41,523 nucleotides of DNA from Candidatus Woesearchaeota archaeon. GTDB lineage: Archaea; Nanobdellota; Nanobdellia; Woesearchaeales; JAIPIC01. Below are positions 33,156 to 41,486 of the stretch, piece after piece; position 1 is the first letter of the stretch, and each line of letters begins with the position of its first letter. The stretch covers positions 1 to 41,523 of the forward strand of contig JAIPIC010000011.1 in NCBI GenBank assembly GCA_021734865.1. The letters are read 5' to 3'. The translations under genes and the position numbers were made by a program. The notes below the pieces were generated by a model. That model did no database searches. It saw only the letters and a program-made list of their open reading frames with translations, and was not told the DNA's origin.

Positions 33156-34130
33156 TTAATTAGATTCAAAAAATGCCCAAATTTCATCTGTAGCAATAAT
33201 AGCTTTCGAAGGTTCAGTTTTTTCTAATAGATTTGGAAATTCATCTACACCGGGCCAAGAATGTCCTCCATCCTTTGTCGTACATGCTTTTACCTTAACC
33301 CCATCTGTGCATTCTGTATAAGTTTCACAGTAGGAATTTTGATCATTGGATGTAATATTTGGGGTTTTGGAACAATTGTTTATTTTTATCCATCCTAAAA
33401 TTGTATCAGGCACTGAAACAAACTCTGTTTCCCCCACTATCCTACAATCAGGGCCACAACCACCATTATACAACACATGTTGATCATTTAGAGAATGAAT
33501 TAGCATAATAGAAATCTTGTCTTTTGGATCACAATCTTCAAAATTATTTGTTCCTGCTACAGCTCCTATTGCAGTAAAAGTATCTGGCATCTCACAAGCA
33601 AGGCGATGTGAAAACATCCCTCCATTAGACATGCCTGTTGCAAATATTTTGTCTACTTCAATCCTACTTTTTATATCTTCAATTATTTTTTTAACAAACC
33701 CAACATCATCTGAATTGCTTTCAGCAGCATAGCCACAACAGCTACCAGCATTCCACGTCGCTAGTTTACCAGTTCTGAGTCTACTTGCCCCATTTGGGAA
33801 TGCAACAATAAAACCCTCCTCATCCGACTTCTCTTTCCAGCCGTAATATTTTGACATTATGGTTGCATCACCCATACCACCATGAAAAGCCAAAACCAGA
33901 GTCAATTTTTCATGATCATATGTAGTTGGAACATGCAACAAATAATACCTATTTACATTATTATAATTGATCTCATATCTGTAATCTCCGGGCTCAAACA
34001 AATCAGCCTTATGATCATCAGGAGATGGGTTCTGATTTATGATATGCCTATCCTTTGATATTTGACATCCAAATAGAATCATAACTAACAAAAACGTTAG
34101 ACTAAAAAAAATGAATTTCTTAATAGCCAT
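33156..34130 (-). CDS. LpqC-like esterase/PHB-depolymerase family lipoprotein
   Basis: A 324-residue secreted lipoprotein: signal FSLTFLLVMILFGC with C22, then an alpha/beta hydrolase of the polyhydroxybutyrate depolymerase/LpqC family. The oxyanion loop is VLAFHGGMGDA (79-89), the nucleophile is S168 in GMSNGG, the acid is probably D216 in SLNDQHV, and the His is H290 in DGGHSWPG. Cysteines (WNAGSCCGYA and C-terminal pairs) match the disulfides of this family. Substrates are feruloyl/acetyl esters of polysaccharide or short polyesters. The family is mainly bacterial and fungal, so horizontal transfer is possible. It is monocistronic. Confidence 0.9.
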   Translation of the reverse strand: MAIKKFIFFSLTFLLVMILFGCQISKDRHIINQNPSPDDHKADLFEPGDYRYEINYNNVNRYYLLHVPTTYDHEKLTLVLAFHGGMGDATIMSKYYGWKEKSDEEGFIVAFPNGASRLRTGKLATWNAGSCCGYAAESNSDDVGFVKKIIEDIKSRIEVDKIFATGMSNGGMFSHRLACEMPDTFTAIGAVAGTNNFEDCDPKDKISIMLIHSLNDQHVLYNGGCGPDCRIVGETEFVSVPDTILGWIKINNCSKTPNITSNDQNSYCETYTECTDGVKVKACTTKDGGHSWPGVDEFPNLLEKTEPSKAIIATDEIWAFFESN

Positions 34131-34185
34131 TGTTAAATATTCAAAAAAATGTAATTTATTAAATTAATGGAATTTTCAATAATAT

Positions 34186-34968
34186 TTAATCAAATTTGAT
34201 TAGATTAACTGGATTCGGGCTCTTACTAATAGTAATCTCTTTTCCTGCTTTTACTGGGTACTCTCTAGTCAGGCAGTCCACAACCACAATGCAATTATCC
34301 ATCCTGCATGGTGTTATTACTGCCTCTGAGGATTGCATAAATCCTTTTAGGCATTTTGCTGGTGTTAGGGTTCCAAAATATGGGTCTCTAACCAGATACT
34401 GGATTTTTTGGCTTCTCATTGGCAGTTTCCTGCCGCCAGCACTCCCAATCCACGCATAAGTGCCAGATGCTGTTGAGATAAGCACCCCACTTGATTTTTG
34501 GAACTCACTGCAGCCATTAATTTTAATATTATACCGTGACATCAAGTAGGGCTTTGCGCTTCCTATGTATACTTCATTGAGAGCTGGTTCAATCTTTTTG
34601 TTTCCTATCCAAACATCTAACCTAGTCAACTTGGTAGTCTTAAATTTTCCTTGAAAAATCATATGGATGCGTTCTTTGAAATTAGTATCATCCGCGCTTG
34701 TAAAGAACCCTTCCTTAACTGTCGGGTCTGAATTAATTCCGCATATGACAGCTTTCTTCTCCATATAATGAGCTGCTCGCAGAAATGTCCCGTCTCCACC
34801 CACAGTTATTATTATCTCAGTATTATGGAAATTGGATCTTAGAATACCATGCGAATCAACTATTCTGCATCTGACACCTATTTTCTTAAGGTAGTCAATC
34901 ACATCTGCAACAGTTTTTTTGTGCCTTTTTGTATGAAAATTAAGGCATGAAACAACTACTTTAGCCAT
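34186..34968 (-). CDS. NAD kinase
   Basis: A 260-residue ATP-NAD kinase that makes NADP+ from NAD+. The diacylglycerol-kinase-like GGDGT (57-61) with TFLRAAH follows, and the NAD-site LNEVYIG and SSGVLISTASGTYAWIGSAGG are present. The usual TPTGSTAY appears as TASGTYAW, a modest divergence. The start at 34968 lies about 26 bases from TTATATACTAAA (minus strand, around 34988-34999), implying a leaderless transcript. Its promoter sits beside the palindromic element at 35007-35208. Confidence 0.9.
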   Translation of the reverse strand: MAKVVVSCLNFHTKRHKKTVADVIDYLKKIGVRCRIVDSHGILRSNFHNTEIIITVGGDGTFLRAAHYMEKKAVICGINSDPTVKEGFFTSADDTNFKERIHMIFQGKFKTTKLTRLDVWIGNKKIEPALNEVYIGSAKPYLMSRYNIKINGCSEFQKSSGVLISTASGTYAWIGSAGGRKLPMRSQKIQYLVRDPYFGTLTPAKCLKGFMQSSEAVITPCRMDNCIVVVDCLTREYPVKAGKEITISKSPNPVNLIKFD

Positions 34969-35018
34969 AAGTGGTAAAAACCAGATTTAGTATATAAGTA
35001 TTGTCAATAAGTGGTAAA
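34967..35018. repeat. Direct repeat ATAAGTGGTAAA near the NAD kinase start
   Basis: ATAAGTGGTAAA occurs at 34967-34978, overlapping the NAD kinase start codon, and again at 35007-35018, forming the outer edge of the left arm of the palindromic element. The two copies are 40 bases apart, and the TATA-like box lies between them. Confidence 0.6.
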
Positions 35019-35221
35019 GTCAACTTAAGTGGGTTAAATGGTTCTTTTTTGTAAAAAGCAAAATTTAGATCCAAATTCATCGACGGAGAAACCCAACGAT
35101 GAATCCTTTTTGCAAAGAAGAATTTACTGTAAATAGAGTAATTTACAGTCCCAAAATCTGCTTTGCATATATTTGTTACCCAAACCCACGTTAGCTGACT
35201 TTACCTCAATAAGTATTGTCA
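34994..35221. mobile_element. MITE-like cruciform element with 13-bp flanking direct repeats
   Basis: Inverted arms of 23 bp at 35013-35035 and 35183-35205 match at 20 of 23 positions; the outermost ten are GGTAAAGTCA and TGACTTTACC. Within them ATTCATCG (35075-35082) pairs with CGATGAAT (35097-35104), extended by GCAAAA/TTTTGC, and ACTGTAAAT (35126-35134) pairs with ATTTACAGT (35141-35149) around a 6-base loop. ATAAGTATTGTCA occurs immediately outside both ends (34994-35006 and 35209-35221), like a target-site duplication. No ORF lies inside. It separates the Lrp gene from the NAD kinase gene. A structured RNA is the alternative. Confidence 0.55.
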
Positions 35222-35230
35222 GAGCTCAAA

Positions 35231-35698
35231 TTAGTAGGACTCAGAGAAATGTTGTGGATCTGAAAAAAATGACTCTTCCTTTAACTCATCAACTACTTCA
35301 ATGGACCTAGTTTTTGAGATGATATAATCATCTTTCAACACGTTTACGAATTGATTAAAGTCTTTTTTGTTCTTAAAGAATCCATCAACGATAAAATCAT
35401 ACTCGTCGTTTACCATCAATACAGTATTGACATTTTGATGATAAAGAAGATGAGACATCAGTTCTTTCCTATTTTCTGGAGTTGTTTTCAGGAAAAGCTG
35501 GACACGTGTATTGTAACCAAGCTTATTAAAATCAATTAATGATGTATATTTTCTGACATAAGCTGACTCAATCTGCTTGATTCTGTCGTGAATTGTGGAG
35601 ATTGGATAATTGGTTTTCTTGCCCAATTCTGTTAGGGTAATCCTTGCGTTATTCCGAAGGTGGCTTAAGATAAAGAGATCTTTTTTCTTTAGTTTCAT
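35231..35698 (-). CDS. Lrp/AsnC family transcriptional regulator
   Basis: A 155-residue protein: winged helix at about 5-50 (KKDLFILSHLRNNARITLTELGKKTNYPISTIHDRIKQIE) and a RAM effector/oligomerisation domain (about 65-140, RVQLFLKTTPENRKELMSHLL... NVNTVLMVNDEYDFIVDGFF). Lrp proteins form octamers that respond to amino acids. It is divergent from the AbrB-PhoU gene, with a long dyad between them at 35780-35812. A TATA-like sequence at 35764-35775 would serve this gene. Confidence 0.9.
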   Translation of the reverse strand: MKLKKKDLFILSHLRNNARITLTELGKKTNYPISTIHDRIKQIESAYVRKYTSLIDFNKLGYNTRVQLFLKTTPENRKELMSHLLYHQNVNTVLMVNDEYDFIVDGFFKNKKDFNQFVNVLKDDYIISKTRSIEVVDELKEESFFSDPQHFSESY

Positions 35699-35779
35699 AA
35701 TTTTTACCCTTTCCAGGCATAAATTGACGATTTGTGCTCTATTCGTAAATTATCCGGTTAATACTATATATATTTTAGT

Positions 35780-35812
35780 TAACCAATATGTATACGCATA
35801 CATATTTGGTTA
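35780..35812. promoter_or_regulatory. Long dyad between the lrp and phoU-like genes
   Basis: TAACCAATATGTAT (35780-35793), a 4-base centre ACGC, and ATACATATTTGGTTA (35798-35812) form a dyad with a single bulged A. It lies between a minus-strand TATA-like sequence (35764-35775) and a plus-strand one (AAAAATATATATG, 35820-35832). This is a position from which an Lrp octamer could control both genes. Confidence 0.55.
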
Positions 35813-35853
35813 TTACAGAAAAAAATATATATGATTTTGTATTTCATATCACA

Positions 35854-36789
35854 ATGAAACGAAAAATCGTAAAGCATGGTCCGTCGAGCCTTACCATTAG
35901 CTTACCCATAAAATGGGTAAATCAGACCGGCATAAGAGCTGGTGATGAAGTAGATATTGAATATGAAGACAATCTATTAAGAGTATTTGCTGGAGATCAC
36001 AAGCAAAAGGAAAAGCACATTACCGTCGATCTATCGGCAATAAAAGAAGTCCCAATGGAGCGTTTTCTGGCCATTTTCTACAAACTAGGATATGATGAGA
36101 TCAAATTCATGTTTAAGAGTCCGAAAATAATTCAGGAAATCCAGAAGACTATCAATGAAATGTTCATTGGTTACGAGATAATTGAGCAGACAAATCAGAA
36201 ATGCATCATAAAAAACATCTCAGGAGACAGATCAGGAGAGTTTGAGAATATAATGAGAAGACTCTTCCTGGTAACAGTATCTTTGGCTAACAATAGCTTG
36301 GATATCATCCAAAGCGGGAAAATAAGAGATATCAAGGAAATTCTTGTCTTAGAGACCACAAACAATAAGTTAAGCAATTACCTGCATAGGATGGTCATCA
36401 GAGGTGCCTTTGGAAGTGTTAAATCGTTCCTTTACCTCATCATATGGGCACTTGAGGGTGTTGCAGATGATTATAGAGACATATGCAAATATATTCAAAC
36501 TCAACCAAAATACAGCCCAACTAAGCCAATGTTGAAGTTCTATGAAGAGACTAATGAGAACTTAGACATGTACTACAGAAATTATTATAAGTTCAACATT
36601 AAAAGCTTTGAAGCTCTCAGGCAGAAGATTAAAGAAACGAGAGATTCCATAAAAAACGATATAACAAACATCCCAAAAGAAGAATCAGTCATATATTTCT
36701 ATCTTTTAAGTCTGAATGTCAGATTATTTGAGCTTATCAATGCGACAATGGCTTATGAAATAGGAGATAATGAAGATTTCATCAGTTAG
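35854..36789 (+). CDS. AbrB-PhoU domain regulator
   Basis: 311 residues from the ATG at 35854, about 27 bases after a TATA-like stretch; the track's longer start adds a Tyr/Phe-rich leader without family character. A SpoVT-AbrB DNA-binding swapped hairpin (1-45, MKRKIVKHGPSSLTISLPIKWVNQTGIRAGDEVDIE) is followed by two PhoU-like three-helix bundles (about 125-300). Archaeal proteins of this plan are annotated as phosphate uptake regulators. No pst genes are in the window, so the regulated process is unknown. Confidence 0.88.
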   Translation: MKRKIVKHGPSSLTISLPIKWVNQTGIRAGDEVDIEYEDNLLRVFAGDHKQKEKHITVDLSAIKEVPMERFLAIFYKLGYDEIKFMFKSPKIIQEIQKTINEMFIGYEIIEQTNQKCIIKNISGDRSGEFENIMRRLFLVTVSLANNSLDIIQSGKIRDIKEILVLETTNNKLSNYLHRMVIRGAFGSVKSFLYLIIWALEGVADDYRDICKYIQTQPKYSPTKPMLKFYEETNENLDMYYRNYYKFNIKSFEALRQKIKETRDSIKNDITNIPKEESVIYFYLLSLNVRLFELINATMAYEIGDNEDFIS

Positions 36790-36809
36790 ATAATAACCAT
36801 TCTCATGTA

Positions 36810-37496
36810 TCAGGGAAGGATTATCCCTGAGATTTCTTTCATATTTGAAATAACATAGTTAGCTTCATGCAATGCTTCCGCATCAAATGTACCTGTTGTG
36901 ACCGCGATAGCTTTAACACCAGCTCGTTTTGCTGCGATTATGTCTTTTGGAGTATCACCAATGAGAAAGACATTGTTCTTCTCAACAAATCCATATTTTT
37001 GAGATGCTTTTCTTACTGCTATCCTGACCAGCTCAGACCTCTCCTCATGATCACTGCCATATCCACCCAGTTTGAAGAATTTAGAAATGCCTAGTTTCTT
37101 CATCTTTGCCAGTGCTATGGGTTCAAGATTGCCTGTAACATGGCCAATAAGTGCATTTATACCGTATAAATATTCCAAACCTTCAATGACACCAGGTATT
37201 AGACATATCTGATAATCGTCCACTATCTTAGCAAAGGTCCTGTTAATTTCTACCATTACCTCTTCAAGCTTGTAATCTGAGATCTCAAATGGTTCCAGAT
37301 GATATTTTATGATCTGTTGATCTGTTGATCCGTGAATCTTGGATGTGTCAAGTTTGACATCAACGCCATGTACTTTTTTCAGTGCAATTTCAAATGAACG
37401 TTTGTGAGCGCTTGGTCCAGGATTATGTGTTAGTGTCCCATCAATATCGAAAAGAACCAGATTTTTACATTTTTGATTTGATTTTTCTCCATCCAT
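36810..37496 (-). CDS. HAD-superfamily phosphatase (phosphoglycolate phosphatase-like)
   Basis: A 228-residue HAD hydrolase with motif I FDIDGTLT (nucleophile D17, acid D19), an alpha-helical C1 cap (about 30-95), motif II HVTGN, a lysine in LAKMKKLGI, and motif IV LIGDTPKDIIAAKRAG. This is the subfamily of phosphoglycolate phosphatase and beta-phosphoglucomutase. The substrate cannot be fixed from sequence. It is convergent with the AbrB-PhoU gene, 20 bases apart. Confidence 0.9.
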   Translation of the reverse strand: MDGEKSNQKCKNLVLFDIDGTLTHNPGPSAHKRSFEIALKKVHGVDVKLDTSKIHGSTDQQIIKYHLEPFEISDYKLEEVMVEINRTFAKIVDDYQICLIPGVIEGLEYLYGINALIGHVTGNLEPIALAKMKKLGISKFFKLGGYGSDHEERSELVRIAVRKASQKYGFVEKNNVFLIGDTPKDIIAAKRAGVKAIAVTTGTFDAEALHEANYVISNMKEISGIILP

Positions 37497-37558
37497 ATCA
37501 AAAAGAAATGAATGTAAGTATAAAAGATTAATTTAAGAACGCTATCAAAGAAGTAATC

Positions 37559-38107
37559 CTAAGATGTAATTTTATATTCCTGAAGATGCAGAGATAAATA
37601 TATCTCTCGCGCCAGGGATACTGCCCCACCACTTGCACTTGGACCCATTCTCCAGAAATCCAGAGATTTGATCATCAGTTCCCCTGCATAAGATATTTTC
37701 TCTCTTGATTCCTCAACTACTCCTTCAATGAAGCGGTAGACCTCATTTACTGGCTTTAAGATCCCATGGATATAGCCCATAGCTGTTTTAGCTAGTTCCT
37801 GGTATGGATCATCAGATGAAAACTGGTCATCTGATTGATAAGTGGAATACTGTTGTTCAACAACATTATTGGAATAATCTAAAGACTCAGTGTGAATATT
37901 GGATATCAGACTATTAATTTCATTATTCTCACAATTGATGGGAATATCTAAGAGTTCGCTTTTTGCATCCTTAATTGGACTGTCTGCAGGACCATCAAAA
38001 ATCTTTTGCTCGAGACTATCAGCAAAGATATCAGCTGTGATAATTTTAGCTAATGTATTTGTACTATCTGTTGAACCCGATGCGGGGTCATCATCTTCTT
38101 CATTCAT
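37559..38107 (-). CDS. Unknown acidic protein with disordered N-terminus
   Basis: A 182-residue protein. Residues 1-105 are acidic and Ser/Asp/Asn-rich (DDDPASGSTDST, YQSDDQFSSDDPYQEL) and probably disordered. Residues about 105-182 are helical (LAKTAMGYIHGILKPVNEVYRFIEGVVEESREKISYAGEL). No signal peptide, membrane helix or known motif is visible. It is divergent from the downstream Lrp-like gene, sharing a 138-base intergenic region. Possible regulation by that protein is a guess. Confidence 0.6.
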   Translation of the reverse strand: MNEEDDDPASGSTDSTNTLAKIITADIFADSLEQKIFDGPADSPIKDAKSELLDIPINCENNEINSLISNIHTESLDYSNNVVEQQYSTYQSDDQFSSDDPYQELAKTAMGYIHGILKPVNEVYRFIEGVVEESREKISYAGELMIKSLDFWRMGPSASGGAVSLAREIYLSLHLQEYKITS

Positions 38108-38245
38108 ATTGTCAACCTTTGTATTAAACCTCGACGGTAAATGTTATCTCTAACACCAGATAATGAATCATCATATATATAGTTTTTTCGAACTGTTTCT
38201 AAATGAAAAAAATATATAAACTAGAAGATATTATTTTGGTTAATT

Positions 38246-38815
38246 ATGAAACTGAACAAGAATGAAAGGTTAACATTGAAACTAATATTGGATGATTCAT
38301 CTATATCAAATTCAGATATTGGAAGAGAACTTGGGATAACAACACAAGCAGTGGGTAAGATAAAGAAAAAATTGAAAGATAAAGGAATAATTAAGGGTTG
38401 GGAGCTTGTTCTAGACTATGAAAAATTGGGGCTGAATCTTTTTGCAATCGCTCTCATTAAAGTGATGCCAATAGCTTTTAAGAAACTTGAACTCGATGAG
38501 TTTGACACCCTTCTAAATTCAGTTAATGTTATTGAATCCTATGCGATCCCAAAAACAAATGTCACGCATATCTTGATGTATGCCTTTAAAGATATTGCTG
38601 AATATGATAATTATTTTAAGAAACTCCTCACACAGTTAGGAGACTATATTGAGATAAAAAACACATATGTGTTCTCTTCAAATAGTATCTTGAAATACTC
38701 TGCAAAAGACCTTTTCATAAGTATCCTGCAGGAATACGAAAAGCCAAAGATGCATGAACCAGTAATTCCAAAAGAAAAAATGTTTGCTCCTAAGGGAGCA
38801 TATCTGAAAAAATAA
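38246..38815 (+). CDS. Lrp/AsnC-like regulator beside ppsA
   Basis: A 189-residue protein with an N-terminal winged helix (about 5-50, LKLILDDSSISNSDIGRELGITTQAVGKIKKKLKDKGIIKGWELVLDYEKLGLN) and a RAM-like beta-alpha domain (about 62-145). A 40-residue extension (YEKPKMHEPVIPKEKMFAPKG) ends the protein. TATA-like AATATATAAAC lies about 30 bases upstream. Its stop is two bases from the convergent ppsA stop. Confidence 0.85.
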   Translation: MKLNKNERLTLKLILDDSSISNSDIGRELGITTQAVGKIKKKLKDKGIIKGWELVLDYEKLGLNLFAIALIKVMPIAFKKLELDEFDTLLNSVNVIESYAIPKTNVTHILMYAFKDIAEYDNYFKKLLTQLGDYIEIKNTYVFSSNSILKYSAKDLFISILQEYEKPKMHEPVIPKEKMFAPKGAYLKK

Positions 38816-38817
38816 AA

Positions 38818-41226
38818 TTACCTTCCAAGGGATTTTTCAAGTTCAGCTATAGCCATTGTTGTCTTAATGACTGTATCTGGATTCAGGGACATTGTCTGAA
38901 TGCCACATTCCACAACAAACTTCGCAAATTCCTGATAATCGCTTGGTGCCTGTCCACAGATTCCGATATACTTACCTTTTGAATTGGCTGTTTCTATTAC
39001 CCATTTGACCATCTTTTTTACGGCTTCGTTCCGTTCGTCATAGACGTGAGCAACAAGTTCTGAATCCCTGTCTACACCTAGAAGAAGTTGCGTAAGGTCA
39101 TTTGTGCCAATGCTAAAACCATCAAATATTTCAAGGAATTCATCTGCAAGGATAACATTTGCTGGTATCTCACACATGCCGATCACCCTAAGGCCGTTTT
39201 CACCCTGCCTTAGTCCAAATTCTGCCATCGTATCGATGACTCTTCTTGCTTCTTCAGTCGTACGTGGGAATGGTATCATAACCTCAAGATTAGTCAGACC
39301 CATTTCATTTCTTACTTTAAGTATTGCCCTACATTCAAGACTAAAAGCGGGTTTATAATTCTCGGAGTAATACCTGCTTGCGCCTCTCCATCCAATCATA
39401 GGGTTGTCTTCAACTGGTTCAAACTGCTTTCCACCGATAAGATTAGCGTATTCATTGCTTTTGAAATCTGATAGCCTGACAATTACTTTCTTAGGATAGA
39501 ATGCAGCAGCAATCATTCCGACTCCTTCTGCAAGCTTATCGACAAAGAAGTCAGCTTTATTGCTGTAGCCAATAGTGAGTGCCTCAATTTTCTTCTTGAC
39601 ACTCTCGTCCTGCAGTTCATCAAATCTGAGCAGTGCAAGAGGATGTATCTGTATATATGAATTTATGACAAACTCTTCCCTTGCAAGCCCAACTCCTTGG
39701 TTAGGGATGAAGCTTTTCTCAAATGCTTGTTCAGGTGAGCCAAGATTCATCATTATCTTGGTATGTGGAGTCGGTATTGTTCCTAAGTCAGTTTCTTTAA
39801 TCTCAAAATCGAGAAGCCCTTGGTAAACATTTCCATCGCTTCCCTGGCTGCAGTCAACTGTTATTTCCTGGCCCGGCTTAATAGTCTCTGTAGCGTTGTT
39901 TGTTCCAACAACACATGGGATACCAAGCTCTCTGCTAATTATCGCAGCATGGCAGGTCCTTCCACCTCGGTTCGTCACAATCGCGGATGCTATCTTCATT
40001 ATTGGTTCCCAGTCAGGATCTGTCATGTCTGTGACCAGTACCTCTCCTTTCTGGAATTCATTAATTTTATGGACATCTTTAATGACATGAGCTCTTCCTT
40101 TTCCGATAAGCTCACCTACTGATTTTCCTTTAATAACAATCTCGCTCTTTTCTTTTAGGATATATTCCCTTAGCTTGGACAGATCTTTCTGAGAATGCAC
40201 AGTCTCTGGTCTAGCCTGAACAATGAAAATTTCATTTGTGACTCCATCTTTAGCCCATTCCATATCCATAGCGGTAAATTTGCCGCGCTTTTCGCTGTAA
40301 TGGTCCTCAATAGTACATGCCATCTTAGCCAGCTCAAGGATTTCGTCCTGGTTAAGAACAGGTTTTACACGGTCTTCAGGTGCGACGCTGACATTCTTTG
40401 TTGGATGTTTTGCGTCTTTTGTGTAGACCATCTTTATCTTCTTCTCGCCTGTCTTTGACATTACAATAGGTTTGAAACCCTGTCTGAGGGTTGGCTTATA
40501 GATGTACCACTCATCTGGATTTACTGCTCCCTGGACAACATTCTCTCCAAGCCCGTATGCTCCAGTCAGAAATACTGCATCCTTAAATCCAGATTCAGTA
40601 TCGATAGAAAACATAACTCCACTACACGCCATGTCAGACCTTACCATTTTCTGAATTCCGACACTGAGTGCGATTGAGAAATGATCAAATCCTTTATCTG
40701 TCCTGTATGAGATTGCACGATTAGTGAATAATGATGCAATGCACCTTTTGCATGCGTCGATGACTTCATCTGCCCCGTGAATATTGAGATATGTCTCCTG
40801 CTGGCCTGCAAAACTTGCGTCTGGAAGATCCTCTGCTGTAGCTGATGATCTTACGGCAACATCTGTGTTTTCACCATACTGTTTGCACATATGATCATAA
40901 GCTTCAATTATTACCTGGCTGAGTTCTGGAGGGAATTCCAGATTTCGGATTAGGTTCCGTACCTTGTTGCCTCTCTCTGCAAGGTTGTCCATATCACCAG
41001 TATTTAGATCTGAAAGAATCTCACGGATTTTATCTACTGCCTGAGTTTTCTCAAGTAGATACCTGTATGCGTAAGCTGTGACCGCAAAACCGTTTGGTAT
41101 TCTTACACCTTTTGGCACAAGATGCCTGTACATCTCACCAAGTGAAGCATTTTTTCCTCCTACTAGTGGTACGTCGTCGATACCTAATTGATCAAACCAT
41201 AATATGAATTCTGTATTTTTATCCAT
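38818..41226 (-). CDS. ppsA: Phosphoenolpyruvate synthase
   Basis: An 802-residue PEP synthase (pyruvate, water dikinase) that makes PEP, AMP and phosphate from pyruvate and ATP for gluconeogenesis. The N-terminal ATP-grasp domain (PLVGGKNASLGEM, 20-32; VAVRSSATAEDLPDASFAGQQ, 123-143) precedes the phospho-histidine swivel domain with H426 in GGRTCHAA, and the C-terminal PEP barrel carries C757 in GICGQAPSD. All catalytic motifs and the full family length are present. AGAGGGA precedes the start. Confidence 0.97.
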   Translation of the reverse strand: MDKNTEFILWFDQLGIDDVPLVGGKNASLGEMYRHLVPKGVRIPNGFAVTAYAYRYLLEKTQAVDKIREILSDLNTGDMDNLAERGNKVRNLIRNLEFPPELSQVIIEAYDHMCKQYGENTDVAVRSSATAEDLPDASFAGQQETYLNIHGADEVIDACKRCIASLFTNRAISYRTDKGFDHFSIALSVGIQKMVRSDMACSGVMFSIDTESGFKDAVFLTGAYGLGENVVQGAVNPDEWYIYKPTLRQGFKPIVMSKTGEKKIKMVYTKDAKHPTKNVSVAPEDRVKPVLNQDEILELAKMACTIEDHYSEKRGKFTAMDMEWAKDGVTNEIFIVQARPETVHSQKDLSKLREYILKEKSEIVIKGKSVGELIGKGRAHVIKDVHKINEFQKGEVLVTDMTDPDWEPIMKIASAIVTNRGGRTCHAAIISRELGIPCVVGTNNATETIKPGQEITVDCSQGSDGNVYQGLLDFEIKETDLGTIPTPHTKIMMNLGSPEQAFEKSFIPNQGVGLAREEFVINSYIQIHPLALLRFDELQDESVKKKIEALTIGYSNKADFFVDKLAEGVGMIAAAFYPKKVIVRLSDFKSNEYANLIGGKQFEPVEDNPMIGWRGASRYYSENYKPAFSLECRAILKVRNEMGLTNLEVMIPFPRTTEEARRVIDTMAEFGLRQGENGLRVIGMCEIPANVILADEFLEIFDGFSIGTNDLTQLLLGVDRDSELVAHVYDERNEAVKKMVKWVIETANSKGKYIGICGQAPSDYQEFAKFVVECGIQTMSLNPDTVIKTTMAIAELEKSLGR

Positions 41227-41409
41227 TACAATCCCTCTTTTTTCTTGTGTAAGATTATAGTCCTTATAGTGCTATTAATTTCAGCAATAAAACTATATCT
41301 ATTTTCATGTAAATTAAACAGATAAGGGTTTATAAACATTTACTGTCATTCGAGAATAGGTAAATCCTGTTTGGGGTTGCTTAAATAACAAAAATTCCCG
41401 TTCGCCCTG
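41227..41409. promoter_or_regulatory. ppsA upstream region
   Basis: Non-coding. On the minus strand it holds an AGAGGGA ribosome-binding site next to the ppsA ATG, with AT-rich, TATA-like stretches further upstream. The 61-residue ORF listed at 41314-41499 reads through the hairpin repeat and shows no protein character. Confidence 0.5.
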
Positions 41410-41486
41410 ACCCCAAGCTAAAGCATGGGGTACAATAAAAATGTAAAGCATTTTTGTGTACAAGAAAAGCTTTGCTTTTCTCCGTA
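41410..41486. repeat. Multi-hairpin structured repeat, right copy
   Basis: Three hairpins in a row: ACCCCA...TGGGGT with inner GC-TAAA-GC (41410-41431), AAAAATG-TAAAG-CATTTTT (41437-41455, extended by TACA/TGTA), and GAAAAGC-TTT-GCTTTTC (41464-41480). The last two and the spacer GTACAAGAAA match the left-edge repeat in the same orientation, with compensatory changes in the stems and different loops. The window ends 37 bases later. Confidence 0.65.

Noticed and set aside
35177-35209. TTACCCAAA and TTTACCTCAA at the right arm resemble half-sites of the 5.2-kb operators
   Set aside because: Neither has the second half of the palindrome; the similarity of short AT-rich words is probably chance.
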